Shown: piece after piece, positions 58,255 through 64,000 of the stretch | How positions within the stretch are numbered: the first letter of the stretch is position 1 | Layout: every line of letters starts with the position of its first letter | Source: Frigidibacter mobilis | GTDB lineage: Bacteria; Pseudomonadota; Alphaproteobacteria; Rhodobacterales; Rhodobacteraceae | Direction of reading: 5' to 3' | NCBI RefSeq assembly: GCF_001620265.1 | Contig: NZ_CP012664.1 | Location: forward strand, 62,001 to 126,000 | Length of the DNA stretch: 64,000 nucleotides | Translations under genes and position numbers: made by a program | The notes under the pieces: model-generated | Database searches by the model: none | Told to the model about the DNA's origin: nothing | Seen by the model: only the letters and a program-made list of their open reading frames with translations

Positions 58255-59739
58255 GTTCGCCCTGAACAACATCCATATCGTTGATTTTGCGCTGAAACGC
58301 TGCGGTCTTGCTCGCCATGGCCTGCAGGGTTTTGTATAATTTCTGCGGAAACCCTGCAATTTCGGTTGTGCCATGAAGCACCGTCCGCGCCCTCCCGAAC
58401 AAGATGACCTGCTGCGTCCGCGTCTGGTCGACATGATTGACCCGCGGCACGAGTTGGTGAAACTGGCGGCGTTGATCGACTGGGAGGTGTTCGAGCGGGA
58501 ATGGGCGGGGTTCTTTCCGTCGGGCAAGGGCCGGCCTGCAACGCCGCCGCGGCTGGTGGCGGGGCTGCTCTATCTCCAGCACGCCTACCGGCTGTCGGAC
58601 GAGGCGGTGGTCGCGCGTTGGGTGGAGAACCCCTATTACCAGCACCTCACCGGCGAGACCTTCTTCCAGCACAAGCTGCCGATTGACCCCTCCTCGCTGA
58701 CCCGCTGGCGTGGGCGGATCGGGGAAGAAGGCGTCGAATGGCTGCTGACCCAGACCATCCGGGCCGGGCAGAGGTCCGGTGCCATCGACGACGACAGCGT
58801 GAAGCGGGTGGCGGTCGACACCACCGTGATGGAAAAGGCGATCGCCCATCCGACGGACGCCCGGCTCTACGAGCGCGCGCGGGATCAGCTGGTCGCCCTG
58901 GCGCAGGAGGCCGGGGTGGAGCTGCGCCAGTCCTATGCCCGCCTTGCGCCTCGGCTGGCGCTGCAGGTCGGCCGCTACGCCCATGCCAGACAGTTCAGGC
59001 GCATGCGCAAGGCATTGAAAAAGCTGAAGGGCTACACCGGCCGGGTCATGCGCGACCTGCGCCGCCACCTGCAGGACATCCCCGAGGGCAGCCTGCGGGA
59101 CCGGATCATCGCCAAGCTCGCCCTGGTCTCGCACCTCCTGCACCAGCAGCCCAAGGGGAGCGGCAAGATCTACGCCCTGCACGAACCCGAGGTCGACTGC
59201 ATCTCGAAAGGCAAGGCGAGGGTCCGATATGAGTTCGGTTGCAAGGTCAGCGTCGCCACCACGCTGGACGAAGGCTTCGTGGTCGGCATGCGCAGCTTTA
59301 CGGGCAATCCCTACGATGGCCATACCCTCCGCCCGGCGCTGGAACAGGTGACGATCCTGACCGACCAGCGCCCCGATCTGGCCGTCGTCGACCGCGGTTA
59401 TCGCGGCCATGGCGAAACAGAGACCCGCGTGCTGATCAGCGGCGCCCGCCGCGGTCTCACACCGAAGCTGATCGCCGACCTGCGCCGCCGAAGCGCCATC
59501 GAGGCCGAGATCGGCCACATGAAAACCGACGGCCGCCTGTCACGGTGCCCCCTGAAAGGCCCCATCGGAGACGCCCTCTTCGCCGTGCTCTGCGCCTGCG
59601 GACACAACATCCGAAAGATCCTGGCCCACATCAGGGCTTGGCTTGCCTGGATGATCGCCGTCATCTGGGTCGTAATCTACGCACCGGATCGGCGCCCTCA
59701 GATCGTCATAGCGGCTTGAGTGGTTTGTTCAGGGTGAAC
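58255..59739 (+). mobile_element. IS5-family element, complete copy (1485 bp)
   Basis: The terminal inverted repeats are GTTCGCCCTGAACAAC at the left and its partner GTTTGTTCAGGGTGAAC at the right. TCGGTA is directly repeated at 58249-58254 and 59740-59745, a clean target duplication. It interrupts a phage tail-tip gene lying on the minus strand. Confidence 0.93.
58373..59719 (+). CDS. IS5-family transposase, intact
   Basis: The 448-residue DDE transposase has a DUF772-type N-terminus (RLVAGLLYLQHAYRLSDEAV, GETFFQHKLPIDPSSLTRWR) and catalytic blocks VAVDTTVMEKA (Asp), AVVDRGYRGHGE (Asp) and AIEAEIGHMKTDGRL (Glu). It is the only complete IS5 gene in the window. Confidence 0.93.
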   Translation: MKHRPRPPEQDDLLRPRLVDMIDPRHELVKLAALIDWEVFEREWAGFFPSGKGRPATPPRLVAGLLYLQHAYRLSDEAVVARWVENPYYQHLTGETFFQHKLPIDPSSLTRWRGRIGEEGVEWLLTQTIRAGQRSGAIDDDSVKRVAVDTTVMEKAIAHPTDARLYERARDQLVALAQEAGVELRQSYARLAPRLALQVGRYAHARQFRRMRKALKKLKGYTGRVMRDLRRHLQDIPEGSLRDRIIAKLALVSHLLHQQPKGSGKIYALHEPEVDCISKGKARVRYEFGCKVSVATTLDEGFVVGMRSFTGNPYDGHTLRPALEQVTILTDQRPDLAVVDRGYRGHGETETRVLISGARRGLTPKLIADLRRRSAIEAEIGHMKTDGRLSRCPLKGPIGDALFAVLCACGHNIRKILAHIRAWLAWMIAVIWVVIYAPDRRPQIVIAA

Positions 59740-60527
59740 TCGGTATTGGTGGCCTCCTCCAGCACCTGGCGCGGATAGAGCAGGCAAGGCTCGTCGTCGG
59801 GCCAGCCCTTGCGGATCTCCATCTCGACGTCGTCATAGCTGTCGATCGAGGTGTCGCCGATCTTGATGTCGCTGATCGTCATCGGGCCCGGCCCGAAGCA
59901 AAACAGGGCGCGGACATACTGGTTGTTGCCGATCACCTCGGTATAGCTCGTGGCCGCAAAGGGCGGGGCCATGCGGATGCGGCCCATGAGCTCGGGCACG
60001 GGCTGGTTGGCGCGAACCTCGTTCTTGAACTGGCCGAGCGTGTAGCGCTTGTCGACCTCGTCCGCCTTGGGCGCCTTCACCGGCACCAGCGCCGAGACGA
60101 GCATCGATCCCACCACCGTCAGGCCGGCGGTGATCAGGCCGGTCGCCGTCCCGAGCGAGCCGATGCCCGTGGCGCCAACCCAGGCGGTGGCCAGCGGGCC
60201 GGCCAGGGCAAAGGCCACCACGGTCACGACGATCATCATGATCGACCGAAGGGCGCCGTCGCCGGGCACCAGCCGGATCACCAGGCGCACGCCGGGGCGC
60301 GGCCGGCTGATCGCCCACGCCGATTGCGGCAGCACCGTCATGCCGCGCTCGCTGACCAGCGTCACCCGCAGCTGGCTCTGATCGGCGGCGCTGATGGCGG
60401 GCATCGCGGCCGCCACCATCTCGGCGACAGTCATGCCGCCGGGCAGCTGCAGTTCGACACGGCCAGCGCCGGGATCGAGCAGCGGGGCGGCAAGGACGGG
60501 CACGAGATGGGTCATGCGCTTGCTCAT
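59740..60527 (-). pseudogene. Phage tail-tip protein (TipJ/J-like), N-terminal part
   Basis: ATG 60527 starts MSKRMTHLVPVLAAPLLDPG. A beta-rich N-terminal domain is followed by two hydrophobic helices (SIMMIVVTVVAFALAGPLAT; GLITAGLTVVGSMLVSALVP) and YTLGQFKNEVRANQPVPELM, MRMAPPFAATSYTEVIGNN, FCFGPGPMTISDIKIGDT. This is the order in TipJ-family tail-tip proteins. It breaks off at EEATNTE, where IS5 inserted. Confidence 0.85.
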
Positions 60528-60570
60528 GCGGTGGCCTCCAGGGCGAGCCGTGCATTGAGAGAGAGCCGCC

Positions 60571-60837
60571 TCATGGCATCACCGATACTGAAAACGAGAT
60601 CTGGAATCGGACGCCGAGGATGGTCTCGGTCGGCATCGCATCGCCGAACAGGCACAGCCACTGGGCCGACAGCAGGACGGGCGCACCCTCTGCGGTCAGC
60701 ACCGGCGCGCCGTCTGCGGTGAGCATGGGCCAGCCATCCGTCGTCGGGTCCGGCATCCAGAACAGGTTGGTGCCCATGGCCTGATCGGAAAAGAAGCTGT
60801 CGAAGGTCGCCTTCTGCGAACGGGTGCCCTGGCGCAC
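60571..60837 (-). pseudogene. Phage-type gene fragment upstream of tail-tip gene
   Basis: The last 85 or so residues of a protein (RQGTRSQKATFDSFFSDQAM, GTNLFWMPDPTTDGWPMLTA, repeats of TADGAPVLTAEGAPVL, ending ISFSVSVMP) lie 43 bp before the tail-tip gene on the same strand. Position and composition fit a tail structural protein; the family is not recognised. The 5' part is replaced by an IS3 remnant. Confidence 0.55.
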
Positions 60838-61050
60838 ATGCCCGCGAGCTGCTGGCGGCCTGGGTCACTGATTACAACACCGCGCGGCCGCATTCCGCGC
60901 TTGGCTACCAGACCCCCGCAGGCTTCGCCCTGCACCTGACCACCGCAATCGCCCGACCCGCTGCACGCAATGAAAGTTCCGCGCGCCGGGCGATTGCTCA
61001 ACCCGCGCCGAAAGGCGTAAATGACCAACGGGCTCCGGTCGCGGCTGGAT
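60838..61050 (+). mobile_element. IS3-family remnant, OrfB C-terminus
   Basis: The plus strand encodes ARELLAAWVTDYNTARPHSA and LGYQTPAGFALHLT, the conserved end of IS3-type OrfB, then a basic tail to TGA at 61048-61050. It is a different member from 24514-24979. Confidence 0.85.
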
Positions 61051-61190
61051 GAAAGACCAGTGGCAGGTCAATGTGAGGCGAGACCGGCCCCCCGAATGCC
61101 AGCAGTGCCGGACGAGGTATGAAATCTGTCGCGGTTCAGCCCAGATTCCCAAGAAGGCTGCGCACCCTGCGCCGGGGGAGCGCCTCAACT

Positions 61191-61973
61191 TCACTCCAGA
61201 AGTCGGTGAAGGTTGGGCACATTCTTGCGAAGATACTCGTCGCCAAGCTGTCGGGCGATGGCCCTGTGGATTTCGATGGCGGTATCTTCCATGCGGCTTT
61301 CGATGCGGAACAGCGGTCCTGCGACGGTGACCGAGAAGAGCCGTCCGCCAAGAACAAGTGGGACAGAGATGCCGCCAAGATCGCGACTGAAGGCCGAAGC
61401 GCTGCGGAACGACCCGCGCCGCAGCGACTCCGCGATGCTTTGCTCGACCTCTTCGACGCTCATCGGTGTGCCGGGGCCGAAGCGTTCGAACACCGCCTTT
61501 CGCAAGATCGCGGCGGTCTGCGCGGCGCTCATCTGGCTCATGATTGCCTGTCCCGAGGCGGTGCCATGGATCGGCACCCGCTTGCCGGGTTCTGCTGTAT
61601 AGCGCACCGCTTGCGCCGATTGGATCACCGATAGCAGGACCGCATGTTGGCCGCTCGGCGCCGCGATCCAGATCGTCTCGCCGGTGGTTTCGGCTAGGTC
61701 CCGAAGCAGCGCGAGCGCCGCCTTGGGCAAGGGTTCGGCGCTGGCAATCTCCTGGGCCAGCGCCAGCCAGCGGCCCGTCGGATAGAAGCCGCCCCGCGCC
61801 TTGGGTTCATAGAGAAATCCGCGCTCCACCAGTGTCTGGATCAGGTTGAATGTGCTGGACCTGGGCCAGCCGAAATATGCGCAGAGATCCGCAAGGCTCG
61901 CGGTTTTTTGTTCCCGGGCGAAATATTCCAGCAGTTCCAACACGTGGGCAGCTTGCTTCACCAGCATGACCAT
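61191..61973 (-). CDS. IclR-family regulator
   Basis: The product (about 260 residues, start ATG 61973 or 61967) has a winged helix (TASLADLCAYFGWPRSSTFN) and an IclR effector domain (TIWIAAPSGQHAVLLSVIQS, IHGTASGQAIM). It is divergent from the CoA-transferase gene and probably represses or activates it through the sites at 61992 and 62095. Confidence 0.9.
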   Translation of the reverse strand: MVMLVKQAAHVLELLEYFAREQKTASLADLCAYFGWPRSSTFNLIQTLVERGFLYEPKARGGFYPTGRWLALAQEIASAEPLPKAALALLRDLAETTGETIWIAAPSGQHAVLLSVIQSAQAVRYTAEPGKRVPIHGTASGQAIMSQMSAAQTAAILRKAVFERFGPGTPMSVEEVEQSIAESLRRGSFRSASAFSRDLGGISVPLVLGGRLFSVTVAGPLFRIESRMEDTAIEIHRAIARQLGDEYLRKNVPNLHRLLE

Positions 61974-61991
61974 CACCCCTTCGCAATCAGC

Positions 61992-62108
61992 TCCATATAT
62001 ATGGACAGGCGGCGGCGAAAAGCGAGTTCTTTCTGACTCTGCGGTTGACTCAATGCCAAATAAACTTAGTATGTACACCAGCAGGGATAGAAAATCTCTA
62101 TATATGGA
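61992..62108. promoter_or_regulatory. Two similar AT-rich palindromes in divergent promoter
   Basis: TCCATATATATGGA (61992-62005) is a perfect palindrome. TCTCTATATATGGA (62095-62108) has 12 of 14 bases in common with it. They lie 103 bp apart (start to start) between the IclR gene and the CoA-transferase gene, one near each start, and could be sites for a looping regulator. Confidence 0.6.
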
Positions 62109-62159
62109 CAAAATGGGTGCCGCCGTGCTGACGGAGCGCGCCACGCAGGAGGAGGCGTC

Positions 62160-63380
62160 ATGGGTCCCCTATCGGGCTTGCGCATCATCGATATGTCTTC
62201 GGTCCTGATGGGCCCCTACGCTACCCAGATGCTGGGCGACTTCGGCGCCGATGTGGTCAAGGTCGAGGCGCCAGAGGGGGACCTTGTTCGCCAGATCGGG
62301 CCGGGCCGTCATGCCAGCATGGGGCCGCTGTTCCTGAACGCGAACCGATCCAAGCGCTCGATTACGCTGGACCTGAAGCGGCCCGAATGCCGGGATGCGC
62401 TGCTGCGGCTTTGCGAAGGGGCCGACATCCTCGTCTATAACGTGCGGCCCAAGGCGATGGCGCGGCTTGGCCTGTCCTATGAAGAGGTCGCGAAAGCCAA
62501 CCCGCGGATCATCTATGCCGGGATGTTCGGCTATTCCCAAAGCGGCCCCTATGCCGACCGGCCGGCCTATGACGACCTGATCCAAGGCGCCTCGACCCTT
62601 CCCTACCTGTTCTCGCGGGTGAACGAGGGCAAGCCGCGCTATGTGCCCACCGCCGTCGCGGACCGCGTCGTCGGGTTGGTGGCGGCCAGCGCCATCCTCG
62701 CTTCGGTGGTGGAGCGCAACAGCAGCGGGCAGGGGCAGCGGCTGGACGTTCCGATGTTCGAAACGATGGTGTCCTTCGTCATGGGCGATCACATGGGCGG
62801 GCTGACCTTCGACCCGCCGCTGGACAACGGTGGTTACGTGCGGCAGCTGTCCGTCGACCGCCGCCCCTACCAGACCAAGGACGGGCACATCTGCGCGCTG
62901 ATCTACAATGACGGGCACTGGCGCCGGTTCTTTGCCGCCATCGGCCGGCCCGACGTGCCACAGACAGACCCCCGCTATCGGGATTTCACCTCGCGCATGG
63001 CCCATATCGACGAGGTCTATGGCGAGCTGGCAGAGGTCTTCCTGACCCGCACGACCGCGGAGTGGATGGAGCTCTTGGGTGCTGCCGATGTGCCGGCGAT
63101 GCCGATGTATGATTTTCAGGGTGTGCTCACAGATCCGCATCTGGTGGCGACCAACTTCTTTCAGATGGTCGAGCATCCCAGCGAAGGCACCATCCGTCAG
63201 ATGGATGTTTCCGCGCAGTGGTCGCGCACGCCGGCGGTGCCGGACCGGTTGGCCCCGCGACAGGGGGAACATGCTGCCGAAATCCTGCGCGAAGCCGGGT
63301 TTTCGGAGGCGGAGATTGCTGCACTCAACGCGGCCCAGCAGCCAGATGTGGCCGTGCCGCCCGCTGCCGTCAGGGTTTAG
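62160..63380 (+). CDS. CaiB/BaiF (class III) CoA-transferase
   Basis: The 406-residue enzyme has the family N-terminus (LRIIDMSSVLMGPYATQMLG, DFGADVVKVEAPEGD) and the catalytic Asp region PAYDDLIQGAS. It moves CoA between carboxylic acids. GGAGGAGG precedes ATG 62160. The acyl-CoA dehydrogenase follows by 11 bp, so a carboxylic acid would be activated and then oxidised. Confidence 0.92.
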   Translation: MGPLSGLRIIDMSSVLMGPYATQMLGDFGADVVKVEAPEGDLVRQIGPGRHASMGPLFLNANRSKRSITLDLKRPECRDALLRLCEGADILVYNVRPKAMARLGLSYEEVAKANPRIIYAGMFGYSQSGPYADRPAYDDLIQGASTLPYLFSRVNEGKPRYVPTAVADRVVGLVAASAILASVVERNSSGQGQRLDVPMFETMVSFVMGDHMGGLTFDPPLDNGGYVRQLSVDRRPYQTKDGHICALIYNDGHWRRFFAAIGRPDVPQTDPRYRDFTSRMAHIDEVYGELAEVFLTRTTAEWMELLGAADVPAMPMYDFQGVLTDPHLVATNFFQMVEHPSEGTIRQMDVSAQWSRTPAVPDRLAPRQGEHAAEILREAGFSEAEIAALNAAQQPDVAVPPAAVRV

Positions 63381-63391
63381 GGAGAGAACGA

Positions 63392-64000
63392 ATGGACTTT
63401 GAGCTTACTCAGGAACAGGAAGCCATCCGCGATGCCGTCGCGGCGGTCTGCGCGAAGTTCGACGACAGCTACTGGCTGACGCGCGACCGCGAGGGCGGGT
63501 TTCCGCATGACTTCTACGATGCACTGGCGCGGGACGGCTGGCTTGGGGTCTGCACGCCCGAAGCCTATGGCGGGGCCGGGCTTGGCATCACCGAAGCTGC
63601 GCTGGTGATGCGCACCATCGCCGAATCCGGCGCGGGAATGAGCGGGGCCTCCGCCGTGCACATCAACATCTTCGGTCTGAACCCGGTCTCCGTGTTCGGC
63701 ACCGAAGAGCAGAAGGCCCGCATGATGCGTCCGATGGCAGAGGGGCGTGAGAAGGCCTGCTTTGCCGTCACCGAACCCAGCACGGGGCTCAACACCACGC
63801 AGTTGAAGCTGCGGGCCGTCAAAACCGGCGACCGCTACGTCGTCAACGGGCAGAAGGTGTGGATCTCGACCGCGCAGGAAGCTGACCGCATCTTGCTGCT
63901 GGCACGCACCACGCCGATCGATCAGATCGACAAGCCGACCCGCGGCCTGAGCTTGTTCTACACCCGCTTCGATCGCAGCCGGATCCGGGTGCAGGAGATC
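63392..64000 (+). CDS. Acyl-CoA dehydrogenase, cut by window end
   Basis: 203 residues from ATG 63392 (GGAGAGAACGA upstream) start MDFELTQEQEAIRDAVAAVC and include the N-terminal helical domain (GWLGVCTPEAYGGAGLG) and the FAD/substrate motif ACFAVTEPSTGLNTT, then GQKVWISTAQEADRILLLAR. The C-terminal domain with the catalytic base lies outside. Oxidation of an acyl-CoA made by the neighbouring CoA-transferase is likely. Confidence 0.92.
   Translation, partial: MDFELTQEQEAIRDAVAAVCAKFDDSYWLTRDREGGFPHDFYDALARDGWLGVCTPEAYGGAGLGITEAALVMRTIAESGAGMSGASAVHINIFGLNPVSVFGTEEQKARMMRPMAEGREKACFAVTEPSTGLNTTQLKLRAVKTGDRYVVNGQKVWISTAQEADRILLLARTTPIDQIDKPTRGLSLFYTRFDRSRIRVQEI

Noticed and set aside
57566..60527. 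A working CBASS or other phage-defence system
   Set aside because: Only the first part of a patatin gene is present, with no nucleotide cyclase or accessory proteins; the rest is IS and prophage debris.
60524..60575. 16-codon frame MRRLSLNARLALEATA overlapping the tail-tip start
   Set aside because: It could be a truncated phage gene or a leader, but the length gives no support by itself.

Overview
The window looks like accessory DNA, probably a plasmid or integrative element, from an alphaproteobacterium of the Rhodobacteraceae type (Paracoccus, Roseovarius or a relative). This is inferred from uniformly high GC, a DUF1127 protein, TRAP transporters, Rhodobacteraceae-style ChrB, DUF411 and SCO proteins, and IS66/IS5/IS21 insertion sequences typical of that group. 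No rRNA, tRNA or replication initiator was seen.

Layout. (1) 1-2348: an IS66 element (copy A). (2) 2460-21627: a metal-resistance island with a Ni/Co-type module (DmeR-like repressor, DmeF-like CDF exporter, His-tailed MFS exporter); a ChrB-like/DUF1127/COG4280 membrane cassette; a MerR-controlled Zn/Cd/Pb P-type ATPase operon that also carries a methyltransferase, signal peptidase II, DsbB and a DsbA-like protein; divergent mntR/mntH; a periplasmic copper set (SCO, PCuAC, SCO, DUF411, DUF305); copZ divergent from copA-cueR-DUF411; and two small secreted Cys-rich proteins. (3) 21727-25018: an IS66 fragment, full IS66 copy B and an IS3 remnant. (4) 25056-31124: a mobilization block of parA, a 21-bp-periodic repeat array, an oriT-like nested stem-loop, mobC, a VirD2-type relaxase and a VirD4/TraG coupling protein. 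(5) 31404-41402: a second copper/nickel block (multicopper oxidase, small membrane protein, DUF302, TVP38 protein, APC permease, a YHS-type copper ATPase, DUF411, a second MFS plus DmeR-like pair, and a truncated HupE-like permease). (6) 41547-47450: a catabolic cluster (IclR regulator, TRAP transporter DctPQM, acylating acetaldehyde dehydrogenase, 4-hydroxy-2-oxovalerate aldolase). (7) 47592-61050: a pile-up of IS66 (two types), IS5, IS630, IS21 and IS3 pieces that broke a prophage tail-tip gene and a CapV-like patatin gene. (8) 61191-64000: an IclR regulator divergent from a CaiB-type CoA-transferase and an acyl-CoA dehydrogenase.

The metal genes divide the work plausibly: cytoplasmic sensors (CsoR/RcnR and MerR families, MntR) control inner-membrane exporters, while Tat- or Sec-exported SCO, PCuAC, DUF411, multicopper oxidase and small Cys/His/Met-rich proteins handle metal outside the inner membrane. 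IS66 copies in alternating orientation bracket the blocks, so the island has probably been assembled and reshuffled by IS recombination.

A caution on sequence quality. Single-copy genes are intact, but the multi-copy IS genes carry many one-base contractions of G/C runs. Exact base accounting between copies (for example five contractions in one IS5 copy) points to unpolished repeats in the assembly rather than true decay. The most interesting non-standard signals are the 21-bp array with its adjacent stem-loop at the parA/mobC junction, a 41-residue secreted CC-pair peptide missed by length filters, a perfect 15-bp inverted repeat at the chrB-like start, and matching palindromic operators at the two DmeR-like modules.
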